Shown: positions 45,369 through 57,880 of the stretch, in pieces | Numbering within the stretch: position 1 is the first letter of the stretch | How the letters are laid out: the number at the start of each line of letters is the position of its first letter | Source of the DNA: Zeus faber | Lineage: Eukaryota > Chordata > Actinopteri > Zeiformes > Zeidae | Assembly: GCA_960531495.1 (NCBI GenBank) | Contig: OY482866.1 | Location: 15,730,725 to 15,794,724, forward strand | Direction of reading: 5' to 3' | Length of the DNA: 64,000 bases | Program-made: the position numbers and the translations under genes | Notes under the pieces: generated by a model | The model's input: the letters and a program-made list of their open reading frames with translations, nothing else | Database searches by the model: none | Told to the model about the DNA's origin: nothing

Positions 45369-47987
45369 CCAGCAGCAGCAACAACAGACAACAACAGCAG
45401 CAGCAACAACAACAGCTGTGGCAAAAGAAACAGCAGCAACAGCAGCAACAACAGAAACAACAACAGAAAAAACAGAAATAGCAGCAACAACAGAAACAAC
45501 ATTAACAACAGAAACAGCAGAAACAGCAACAACAGCAACAATAGACACAACATCAACAAGAAAAAAAAGCAGCAACAGCAACTGCAGCAATAACAGAAAT
45601 AACAACAGAAATAGCAGAAACAACAGCAACAGTAGAAACATAACAAAAAACGACAGAAACAGCAGAAACAACAGAAACAGCAGCAACAACAGCAACAACA
45701 GAAACACCAGCAACACCAAAAACATAAGTACCAACAACAGCAGTAACTACAGCAGCAGCAACAACAGAAACAACAACAACAGTAGCAACAACAGCACCGG
45801 CAACAGAACCAACAACAGCACCAACAACTGAAACAGCAACAGAATCAACAGCAGCAATAGAAACAGCAGTGATAACAGAAACAACAACAGAAACAGCCGC
45901 AACAGCAGCAACAACAGAAACAACAACATTAACAGCAGCAACAACAGAAACAGTAGCAACATCAGAAACAACAGCAACACCAGCAACAACAGAAACAAGA
46001 ACAGCAGCAGCAACAACAGCAGCAGCAACGGCAACAGAAACAGCAGCAACAGCAGCAACAACAGAAACATCAGCAGAAACAGCAGCAACAACAGCAACAA
46101 CAGAAACAACAGAAACAGAAACAACAGCAGAAACAAAGGAAAAAAATGACAGAAACAGCAGAAACAACAAAAACAACAGCGCCACCAACTGAAACAGCAA
46201 CAGAAACAACAGCAGCAATAGAAACAGCAGTAATAACAGAAACAGAAACAGGAGAAACTACAGAAAAAACAGAAAAAACAAAGGCAGCAACTGCAGCAGA
46301 AACAGCCGCAATAGCAGCAACAACAGAAACAACCAAAACAGAAAAAACAGAAACAAAATAAACAGGAGAAAAAACTACAGCAGCAACAAAATAAACAACA
46401 GAAACAACTACAGCAACAACAGCAGCATTAACAGAAACAAAAAATTAAAACAACAAAAGCAGGTGCAACAACAGCAGCAACAACAGAAATAGCTGCAACA
46501 ACAGCAGCAGCAGCAACAACAGCAGCACCAGCAACAATAGAAACAGCAGCAACAGCAACTGCAGCAACAACAGAAATAATAGAAATAGCAGAAACAACAG
46601 AAACAACAGCAACAGCAGAAACAACAGAAAAAAACGACAGAAACAGCAGAAACAACAGAAACAGAAGCAACAGCAGCAACACCAGAAACAGAAGTTGCAA
46701 CAACAACAGTAACAACAGCAGCGACCACGGCAGCAACAGCAGCAGCGACAGCAGCAACAACAGCAGCAGCAGCGGCAACCGTAGGAGCAGCAACAGCAGC
46801 AACAGCAACAACAGCAACAACAGAAACAACAGAAACAGCAGCAACAACAGAAACAGCAACAACAGAAACAACCGAAAAAGAAAAAACAGAAACAACATAA
46901 ACAGGAGAAACAACTACAACAGTAACTAAAGAAACAACAGAAACAAAAACAGCAGCAGCAACAAAAGCAAGAGCAACAACAGCAACAACGACAGAAACAA
47001 AAACAGAAATAGCAGCAACAACAGAAAAAACAGCAACAGAAACAACAGCAGCACAGCAGCAGCAGCAACAACAATAGAAACAGCAGCAACAGCAGCTGCA
47101 ACAACAACAGAAATAACAGAAATAGCACAAACAACAGAAACAACAGCAACAGCAGAAACATCAGAAAAAAACGACAGACACAGCAGAAACAACAGAAACA
47201 GCAGCAACAACAGCAACAACAGGAACAACAACAGCAAAAACAGCAACACCAGGAACACCAGAAAAATAAGTATCAACAACAGCAGTAACAACAGCAGCAA
47301 CAGCAGAGACAAGAGCAGCAGCGACAACAGCAGCAACAGCAGAGACAACAACAGCAGCAACAACAGCAGCAGCAGCAACAACAGAAACAGAAAATACAGA
47401 AACATTAACAGGAGAAACAACTGCAGCTGCAACAACAGAAACAACAGAGACAGCAGCAAAACAACAACAATTGAAACAGCAACAGAAACAACAGCAGCAA
47501 TAGAAACAGCAGTAATAACCGAAACAGCAGCAACAGCAACCAGAGCAACAACAGAAACAATAACAGAAACAACAGAAAAAACAGCAACAACAGGAACAAC
47601 AACAGCAAAAAACAGAAACACCAGGAACACCAGGAATAGAAGTATCAACAACCGCAGTAACAACAGCAGCATCAACTGAAACAGCTACAGAAAAAACAGC
47701 AGCAATAGAAACAGCAGTAATAACAGAAATATAAACAGGAGAAACAACTACAGCAAAAACAACAGAAACAACAGAAACAACAACAGAAACAGCCGCAACA
47801 GCAGCAACAACAGAAACAACAACAACATTAACAGCAGCAACAACAGAAACGGCAGCAACAGCAGAAACAACAGAAACAACAGAAACAACATAAACAGGGG
47901 AAACAACTACAGCAGCAACAGAAACAACAAAAACAGCAGCAAAATCAACAGAAGCAACGGCAGCAGCAAGAACAGAAACAACAGAAA

Positions 47988-48028
<41 letters not shown>

Positions 48029-48603
48029 GAAATAACAACAGCAGCAACAAAAGCAGAAGCAACAATAGCAGCAACAACAGAAACAACAACGAAAATAGCA
48101 GCAACAACAGAAACAACATCAACAACAGCGGCAAAAGAAACAGCAGCAACAACAGAAACAACAACAGAAACAGCAGGAACAACCGAAACCGCGGCAACAG
48201 CAACCACAGCAACAACAGAAACAACAACAGAAACAGCATCAACAACAGAAATAACAGCAAAAACAGATACAGGTGCAACAACAGAAACAGCAACAACAAC
48301 ATTAACAGCAGCAACAACAGAAACAACAATGGGAAAAAAGCAGCAACAACAGAAACAATTACAACAGCAGTGACAACAGAAGCAACACCAGCGATAACAG
48401 CGGCAACAGCAGCATGACAAAAGCAGCAGAAGCAACAGCATCAACAGAAACAACAACAACAGCAGCAACAACAACAGCTGCGGCAAAAGAAACAGCAGCA
48501 ACAGCAGCAGCAACAGAACCAACAACAGAAACAGCAGAAACAACAGCAACAACAACAGAAACAAGAGAAACATAAATTGGAGAAACAACTACAGCAGCAA
48601 AAA

Positions 48604-48647
<44 letters not shown>

Positions 48648-49225
48648 ACAGAAATAACAACAGCAACAAAAGCAGCAGCAACAATAGTAGCAACAACAGA
48701 AACAACAACAGAAATAGTAGCAACAACAGAAACAACATCAACAGCAACAACAGAAACAGCAGCCACAGTATCTACAGAAACACCAACAAAAACAACTACA
48801 ACAGCAGTAGCAACAACAGCAGTAAAGACAGCAGCAACAGCAGCGACCACAGCAGCATCAACAGAAACAACAATGGAAAAAGCAGAAACAACAGCAACAA
48901 CAGCAGCAGAAACAACAGAAACAGCAGCAACAGCAACTGCAGCAACAACAGAAATAACAGAAATAGCAGAAACAACAGAAACAACAGCAACAGCAGCCAC
49001 AACAGAAAAAAACAACAGAAACAGCGGCAACAACAGAAACAACAGCAACATCAGAAACAACAGAAACAGAAGCAACAGAAACATAAATTGGAGAAACAAC
49101 TACAGCTGCAACAACAGAAACAACAGAAACGGCAAAAAAACAACAGCAGCAATAACTGAAACGGCAACAAAAACAACAACAATAGAAACAACAACAGAAA
49201 GAGCAGCAACAGCAATCCCAGCAGT
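44008..49225 (+). repeat. 5.2-kb imperfect trinucleotide array (ACA/GCA/GAA)
   Basis: More than five kilobases are built almost only of triplets ending in A, mostly ACA, GCA and GAA, with scattered GTA, ATA, CCA, GGA and AAA. The plus strand is nearly free of T. Longer blocks recur: CAGGAGAAACAACTACAG-like blocks near 45007, 46365, 46904, 47407, 47737, 47895, 48578 and 49090; AGCAGCAATAGAAACAGCAG near 45850, 46210, 47490 and 47700; and CACCAACAAAAACAACTA near 45145 and 48782. So there is higher-order duplication. Very long open frames on the minus strand (up to 475 codons of Val/Ala/Ser or Leu/Phe/Cys) and shorter ones on the plus strand (Thr/Ala/Glu) follow from the composition. No promoter, splice context or domain accompanies them. 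Confidence 0.95.
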
Positions 49226-49289
49226 CATTATAATAGCAGTCAGTGAGGAATAAACAGATCTCACAGCATACAGCACACACACACAAATC

Positions 49290-49790
49290 TCACCACACAC
49301 TCACGCCCCAACAATATCAACATATTACTGGAGAAATGAAGAGTAGGTTCGTGTCTGGATGTTGAGGCACTAATATTCGGTCTGATAGCTATAATTCGGT
49401 TACTGAAGAATGTAGCAAACTCCTGACATTTTTCAATTGAGAGCATCTCTGACGGGGTTGCAGATGGTGGATTAATTAGTCGATCAACAGTGGAGAAGGG
49501 CGCTTTACTAATGTTGAGCTTTTCATTAATGATTTTAGAGAACAAAGACTGTCTAGCCTGTTTAATTTCTATATTGCACTGATTAAGTCTATCCTTGTAA
49601 ATTTCAGCAGAGCTTATAAGTACCCATAAGCTGGATTTCTCTCTAGTGACTGAGACCTGGCTGAACAGAACTGGCACAGTCACGGTCATTGAGACAGTAC
49701 CTCCTAATTTCAAATTCATCCAAACCACTAGAGCTGATAAGAGAGGCGGCGGAATAGCTGCTGTCTTCTCGGATATTTACACCTGCAGGA
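49290..49790. mobile_element. L2-like LINE fragment with inverted 5' part
   Basis: 49625-49300 on the minus strand encodes the linker before RT (APFSTVDRLINPPSATPSEM, SIEKCQEFATFFSNRI). 49630-49790 on the plus strand encodes endonuclease sequence (SVTETWLNRTGTVTVIET, RADKRGGGIAAVFSD). The two parts are head to head, with the 5' part inverted at the upstream end of the element. Confidence 0.7.
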
Positions 49791-50094
49791 ACCATTTCAA
49801 GATTCCAAGCTCTCTGGACTCCAGAGCTTGGAATCTGTTCTCCAGCCGGAGAGTCTTAGACTGGCGCAAGTAGCGCACACAACAGTCAAGCCAAAGTCCA
49901 TGTTCCAAAATCCAAAAAACAGTTCAGGCCAGGGTCAAAACTAAAAATAGTAAGGATATCGCAGTGTTAACAATCCAAAATCCATAATCCAAAATCAGGT
50001 AAACTTATCAGGTAAAGACGGGAAGTATTCAACGAGGTATCGCACTGACGTGACAGCTGTAACCAGAAGTCATGGAAATGACTTAACCCACAAT
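49791..50094. other. Unassigned spacer
   Basis: Holds a repetitive-looking run (CCAAAATCCATAATCCAAAA and similar) without a coding frame. Confidence 0.4.
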
Positions 50095-50200
50095 AGTTTA
50101 CATGGGTTTACGTACGCCTGTTTACGTACCCCGTGCTAGCTACAATACGCAAACGCAGGGATGTTTTGGGGCCTGGAGTCATAACAAGCTAATCCACCTG
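50095..50200 (-). repeat. 5'-flank relic D of the ACOT/BAAT unit
   Basis: About 100 bp resembling 15235-15355: TTTACGTACCCC, GCTACAATACGCAAACGCAG and AAGCTAATCCACC. No exon follows. Confidence 0.6.
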
Positions 50201-50576
50201 TGGGGGGCTGCCTGCTGTTGTGGGTGTGGTGTGGGTGTGGGTTGGGGTGTGGTGGATGGCTGTTGGTCTTTGCTTCTGCTGAGCGGCTTCTCTGCGACAG
50301 GTGCTGGGGTGATGAAGGGCCCATATATCTGGCAGCCTGCTGAAATCGGCCGGGGGGGGGGGGGGGCTAATATCCAGGTGCCCCACGCGGAGTACACTCT
50401 GCTAAGAGGATGGGCACTCGGCGCTCGCGGCCGGGTGGGGTATGTGGTGGGCTGCAGTGGGGTGGGCCTCGCCCTTGTGCGGGTGGGCATGGGGCTCCCA
50501 CCAGCTTGCCTGCAGGGCGGGCCTTTCGGACGGGGCGTCGGTCTGTTGGCGCGGGTGCTGGTTTCGGGCCTGCTCT
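50201..50576. other. GC-rich spacer with a poly-G run
   Basis: GT- and G-rich sequence, including a run of about 14 G near 50353. Open frames on both strands reflect composition. No family recognised. Confidence 0.45.
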
Positions 50577-53384
50577 CCAAGATTCAAGATTCAAGATTTT
50601 TATTTGTCACATACATATACATACTTTCATACATATATGCAGTGAAATGTAATGCAACGCACCCGGTGATAGCACACAATATGTCCTAAAAAAAAAAATA
50701 TAGGTAGAAAATTATTTTCAAATAGACCGACTAACTGACTCCTAAAACGTAATACAGTAAGTTGAATACTTATAGAATAAGATAAAAATATATAGAATAA
50801 AATACAATAAAAATAAATTGAAATAAAATGGAATAGATGGAGGGAATATGGCTATGTATATACAGATATGTGCATTAAAGTGGCATGTGAATTAAAGTGG
50901 CATGTGAATGTGAATAGAGTGAGGTAGTGTTTGGGATAATACAGCACAGAATACAACAGTACGGCGCAGCAATACGGCATCACAAACAACCCTGAACAGT
51001 GACACAGTATGCGGTACAGTATGCTACATATAGTACAGTAGGTAGTGGAGCCTAGTGTATGGCCCAGTTAGGACCCCTGGTGAGGTCAGCATTGACAGTT
51101 CTAATGGCGTGCGGGAAAAAACTCTGTCTCAGTCTCTCTGTTCTCGCTGTGTGACTGCGGAGGTGCTTGCCTGACCGCAGCAGCTGAAACAGTCCGTTGT
51201 TGGGGTGATGAGGATCCTTCATGATCCTGCGGGCTCTGCTACTACACCTCCTGGTGTATAGCTCCTGCAAGGGGGGAGGGTAGTTCCAGTGGAACGCACC
51301 ACCCTCTGCAGGGCCCGCCTGTCCTGGGCAGTACAGTTCCCAAACAGGGCAGTGATGTTGCCTGTCAGGATGCTCTCCACTGCTCCAGAGTAGAAGGACT
51401 TGAGGATCCTCACCGAGACCCGGAATTTCCTCAGCTGCCTGAGGTGGTAGAGACGCTGCCTCGCCTTTCTCACCAGAGTGTCTGTGTGTACAGTCCATGT
51501 TAAGTCCTCTGTGATGTGGACTCCCAGATATCTGAAGCTGCTCACCCTATCGACAGAAGTCCCATTAATCCACAAGGGCGCGTGCGTCCTCGATTGTGAT
51601 CCACGCCTAAAGTCCACAATCAGCTCCTTGGTTTTGCTGACGTTCAGGTGTAGGCTGTTGTCCTGGCACCAGAGTGACAGGTCAGCCACCTCCTGGCGGT
51701 AGGCCTTCTCATCGCAGTCGGTGATCAGGCCCACGACCACGGTGTCGTCAGCAAACTTGATGATGGTGTTGGAGCTGGACCTGGCCACACAGTCATGTGT
51801 GTACAGGGAGTACAGAAGGGGGCTGAGGACGCAGCCCTGGGGGGGATCCTGTATTCAGGGTGAGGGAGCTTGACATGTACTTCCCCACCTTGACCACCTG
51901 GGGGCGGCCTGTGAGGAAGTCCAGGATCCAGATGTACAGCGGACCATTCAATCCGAGCTCCATCAGCTTGACAGCCAGTCTGGTGGGGACTATGGTGTTG
52001 AAAGCTGAACTATAATCGATGAACAGCATTCTCACATAGGCCCCCTTCTGGCCATCCAGGTGCGTGAGCGTGGTGTGCAGTACCTGGGAGACCGCGTCAT
52101 CCGTGGATCTGTTTTGCCGGTACGCGAACTGCAACGGGTCCAAGGTGCGGGGGGAGGGAGGCGCAGATGTAATCCTTAATCAGCCTCTCGAAACACTTCA
52201 TGACCACCGAGATGAGGGCCACCGGACGGTAGTCATTCAGGCAGGTTGGAGAGGCGATCTTCGGGACAGGAACGATGGTGGACCTCTTGAAGCAGGACGG
52301 GACCACTGATTCAGCCAGGGAGATGTTGAATATTGTGGTGAACACCGGAGCAAGCTGGTTAGCACAGGTTTTCAGTACTCGCCCAGATTTGCCATCTGGG
52401 CCCGCAGCTTTCTTGGTGTTCACCCGCATCAAAGCCCTCCTGACCTCGTGCACGGACACAGAGTGCGCGCTCATCCCCAGCGGCGTAACTCCAATTAGCC
52501 GGCGAGGTAGCGGTGTTGCTGCCAGACTCGAACCGCGCATAAAAGGAGTTCAGTTGGTTGGCCAGGGAGGCGTCCACACTCGTGGCTGGGGAGGAGCTGC
52601 TCTTGTAGTTTGTTATTGTTCGCAGCCCCTCCCACAAGCGTCTTGTGTCCCCCTGCTCCATCTGTAGCTCCACAGTCTCTCTGTACGTCCGTTTAGCGTC
52701 CCTCACCGCCCTCCGCAGATTGTACGACGCCGCTTTGTAATTGTCCATATTTCCAGATACAAGACCGTCGTTGTAAGCGGCCGTGCGAGCATTCAGAGCG
52801 CAGCGGATGGATTTATCAACCCATGGTTTTTCTGGTTTGGAAATATCCGAACTTTCACCGTGGGAACGATATTATCCGCTAGCGTAGCCACAAAACTTAC
52901 TACACCCTCCGTAAACTTGCTGACGTCACTTGAACTTGTTTGGAACATGTCCCAGTCTACGTCAGTCAGAGCGTCATGAAGCGCAGCCTCCGATTGGTCC
53001 GTCCACCGCTTCACTTCCCTCGTCATCACCAGATCCTGCGCGATCAGAGGCCTGTAAACAGGAACCAGCGAGATCGTGGCGTGATCTGATTTCCCGAAAG
53101 CAGGGAGCGAGACGGTCTTGTATCCGTTCTTGTAAGGTGTGTAACAATGATCCAAAGTTCTGTCTCCCCTGGTGGCACACGTGATGTGTTGGTGGAAATT
53201 AGGCAGAACTTTTTAAGGTTGGCCCTGTTAAAGTCCCAGTCACCACCACAGCCGCGTCGGGATGTCTGTTCTGAAATACGCACAACACATCGTACAGAAC
53301 CGACAGAGCTGCGTCGGTGTCCGCTTGCGGTGGGATATAAACAGCTGTAATGATGACCGTGCTAAATTCCCGGGGAAGATAATG
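50577..53384 (-). mobile_element. CR1/Rex1-like LINE, minus strand, near-complete RT
   Basis: The most complete copy of this family here. From high to low coordinates: endonuclease end (about 53230-53050), LPAFGKSDHATISLVPVYRP, linker ALMRVNTKKAAGPDGKSGRV, RT segments [20 protein letters not shown] and [17 protein letters not shown] (first catalytic Asp), a frame change near 51845 in the SPQG motif, then FADDTVVVG (about 51758) and the thumb ([35 protein letters not shown]). The 3' end has a repeated TTGAATC tail, seen as AAGATTCAAGATTCAAGATT at 50578-50598. Stops and frame changes make it inactive. Confidence 0.82.
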
Positions 53385-54371
<987 letters not shown>

Positions 54372-55154
54372 GCTGACACCAGTGCTGATGAGATGCTATC
54401 TGGCTGTGTGTTAGAGAGGAGGCCCTCCCCGCCTCTCTTGCCCCAAGCAGCTAATGAAAAAGCTGGGGCAGTTAGTCCTTTAGATAAGTTGCCCAGGGTG
54501 GAAGTATAATGGTGCGTCTGGGCACAGGGGCCACATCACCTTGAGGTGTTCATCATCAGTTTAAACACGATGCTAATTGGAATGGGATGAATTCATTCTG
54601 CAGTGCGCTGTCTCTTCAAATAACCCCAAACAAAGTCACTGGAGGACCCTGTGACATACAGACGATCCCCTAGATCGCAGTTAGGCAGTCTGAATCAGCC
54701 CCCTTTACCTCCTGATGAGGCCTAACAGAATATCCAGCATGGCTGTGCCAGGCCTCCTGAGGACCTTCACCCCAACAAGCCGCCCATCAATTACAGTTTA
54801 GTTTAGGTTCCTGCAGCTGAGACCGAAACTCATGTAATTTAAATGATCTTGTTAAAGATGCCATCATGCCCAAGCCTGTACTCAGTTTATGATGAGCTGA
54901 TCTCCTCTGATAAAAAAGGGGGAGGGGGGAGTCGTGACTTGTGGGTTCAAACTGTTGGCGTTGGCTGGTCAAAGTGGAGACGGCAGCAACACTGAAATAT
55001 GACTTTTTAGCCGTGGAGAAGAACCCAACAGATGTCACTAACTCAGACCAGAGTGTTGACTGTCCGTACAAAGGAACACATCTCGAACAACTTTAAAAGA
55101 AAAGAAAAAAAAAAAAGAAAAAATTTAAAAAGAAAATAGAAAAAAAAGAAAAAG
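54372..55154. other. Unassigned spacer
   Basis: No domain, exon or repeat family recognised. It ends in A-rich sequence (55095-55155). Confidence 0.4.
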
Positions 55155-55392
55155 CTAATCCACAAGGGGGCCCCAAAATCACTAATTTGGTGGGAGAAAG
55201 AATCGAGAGGGGTATTGGCTACTGAGGAGGAATGTATAATTTTGTAACGCCGCCGAAAGATACAAAAGAGAAGACGATCCTTTAAATATGACAAGAACAC
55301 GAAATAATATAATATATTCATGTGTTAAATACCTTAATTTATTCAGCACAAAAATAAAACAATTTTTAAGCCGACAGGCATGTATTGGAAAG
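55155..55392 (-). repeat. 5'-flank relic E of the ACOT/BAAT unit
   Basis: Resembles 15340-15545: AAGCTAATCCACAAGGGG, ATCACTAATTTGGTGGGAG, TCCTTTAAATATGACAAGAA, then GACAGGCATGTATTGGAAA. This is the most distant relic of the unit seen in the window; no exon is attached. Confidence 0.6.
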
Positions 55393-55679
55393 TCATCGAC
55401 ACTCTCCTGGACTCAATATGTCATCTCCAGCCCAGCGCCTTCTCCATGCTGGGGAGACATAGAGTTTAGCCACATACTCAACGTTCACATTTGGCTTTTG
55501 GCTACTGCAGCGCTCTGGGAATTACTTTTGTCGACAATTCCACTACATTCTGGACAGACCCATGCGTTTTAGCCGTGTCTTCACCCAAACTGGAGTGGCT
55601 CTCATCTGCTAACTAACAACATGGCTCTGACAGTGAAGTCATGCAAATCTCTTTAAAACTAACATGAGGTTAGTCCGTT

Positions 55680-57880
55680 CCACTCTAACCCTAACCCCTC
55701 ATAACTGTGCTCTGAAGTGTGATATTCCTGTCATTGTAAATGCCACATACTGTTTAAATCTTGCTGCTACACCGAACAGGATTGATAAATGCCTGCTTGT
55801 GATTCAGACCCCTAACGGTATTCCATCTTTTAACCCAGCCTCACTGATTCCAGTCATTACAAACTTTAGGCTGAAGAAATGCGTCCCTGCTCACACAACT
55901 TCAGCCAATAGCAGTAACTTGATCCATATTAACTTCAATCATAAGCAGCCTGTGCAACCTATCACTCCAGCTAAATTTGCTTTATTCAATGTTGGGTCAA
56001 ACAAGACCTATATTCTGAACGATTTGATAACATCCCATAATTTGGATTTTCTGACCTTGACGGAAAGCTGGGTAAAGTTCGGGGCCTGCTGCCATTTAAT
56101 CAAATTCTGCCCTACTGACTATAGTTACTTTAACTCCCTGAGGCGCACTGGTCATGATGGGGGCCTAGCTGTCGCCTACAGCTCATTTTCACTGTTAACA
56201 TATCAATGCTGATAACTTTCAGAACTTTGAGACGATCATGTTCAAAGTCAACTGTTATAGACCTGTCTGCTGTATTTCAATCTACCACCCCCCCAAACCA
56301 AACAACAACTTTGAGGCAGAATTCTGATCTTCTTTCCTTTATTGTCCTTTATCATGACATAATTATTATTCTAGGGGACTTTAATATCCACGCCTATGAC
56401 CCATCTAACCATTTTGCCACTGAATTTCAACATTACTGATTCATTCAATCTTGTGCAACATGTCTCTGGTTCAACTCATAACCGAGGCCACACCCTTGAC
56501 CTTATATTAACTCTAGGTCCGACTATAAACTCGCTCTCATTGAGAGACCTCGTCACCGATCATAAATTATTTATTTTTGACTCCAGCATCCAAGCAACCA
56601 CTCCACGTGGAGCAAACTGTATGCTCCCGCATTTTTAATAATCAGTCTGCTTCAAAGTTGTTACCTATTTTCTGATTTATATAATAGCCCTATTCAACCC
56701 TCTGACATAAATGATCCGGCCAATAATTTCAATGATCTGTGTTTCTTGGCCTTAGATTCCAATGCACCTGTTACAGCACGTCATTAGCAGCCACCAAATC
56801 ATCTCCATGGATGAATGAGGCTATCCATATGTAAGCGGGACTGCAGGAGGGCTGAGCGAAGGTGAAATAAGACAAAACTCAATGTTCATTTTCTACACAT
56901 GAAAGAGCTTTTGACCTTGCTCAATCACAAAAATCAAGGATGCAAGAACATTGTATTTTTCAGACTTAATTTCAAAGAATAAACACAATCCCAGCGCTGT
57001 TAAGCACAATCAATCAGCTTGTACAACCTGCTCCCTCTCCTATCTCTGCCACCTCAACTGAAGATCGTGAATTGTATTGATCATTTTTTGTCAATAAGCT
57101 CAATAGAATCAGATCTAACATTGTGCCTATCCTTCACTTCACCCAATTAACCAAATTTGTTCTCACTACCATTCACAACCTCATAGAGACTATTTCTCAT
57201 CTGCACCTGTCTTCCTGCTGTCTTGATATCTTACCCTCCAAATTCATTATAGAGGTCCTCCCTTTCATTGACCCGGCTGTACTTACTATTTCAAACCTGT
57301 CCCTCTCCTCTGGTGATGCTCCCGATCAATTTAAAACAGCTAGTGTCCAGCCTCTTTTTTTTTTCTAAACAGTCTTGATCCTTATGTTCCGAACAATTTT
57401 AGATCCATCTCAAAAGTTCCTTTCATTTACAAAGTACTGGAAAAACTTGTCGCTGAGCAGCTTCTTCAAGTTGAGGCAAGGAATCATATTTTTGATCAAT
57501 TTCAATCTGGTTTTCGCCAAAATCACAGTATTGAAACGGCTTTGTTAAGAGTCATGGATAACATCCTTTTGCAGGCAGATAGGGGGGGATACTCCATCTT
57601 GGTCTTACTCGATCTGAGTGTTGCCTTTAATACTTGCATTGGTATCTCAGGGAATGTTCTAGACTGGTTTATGTCATATTTGTCAAATAGAAGTTTTTCA
57701 GTCTCTATGGTTTACGCTATGTCCTCATCCGCTCCGCTGTTATATGGTGTCAATCCTCGGCCCAATTACGCTTATGACACTCAGCTATATTTTTCAGTAA
57801 AACCAGGTGACTTTAGCAACCTTAACACTCTCCACAACTGCTTAGCTGCGATGATGCTGTGTATTATCACAAGGTTCTCA
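55680..57880 (+). mobile_element. L2-like LINE, plus strand
   Basis: In order: endonuclease (ALFNVGSNKTYILNDLITSH, LDFLTLTESW, near 55975-56070), GDFNIHAYDPSNHFATEFQH (about 56378), NRGHTLDLIL, LVTDHKLFIFDS; RT (LPSKFIIEVLPFIDPAVLTI, about 57230; FRSISKVPFIYKVLEKLVAE, about 57400; FQSGFRQNHSIETALLRVMD, about 57505; ILVLLDLSVAFNT, about 57597). A deletion removes part of RT after VAFNT, and where the usual Tyr-Ala-Asp-Asp box is expected the sequence reads NYAYDTQLYFS. Stops and frame changes show it is dead. The preceding 55393-55679 may be its 5' region, but nothing coding is recognised there. Confidence 0.82.

Noticed and set aside
44517..48588. Very long open frames (up to 475 codons) on both strands in 44-49 kb
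   Set aside because: They follow from triplets ending in A read in any phase; residues are only Val/Ala/Ser, Leu/Phe or Cys; no start context, domain or splice signal.
44008..49225. CRISPR-like or satellite array with spacers
   Set aside because: No constant repeat with unique spacers; eukaryotic context; variation is within triplets.
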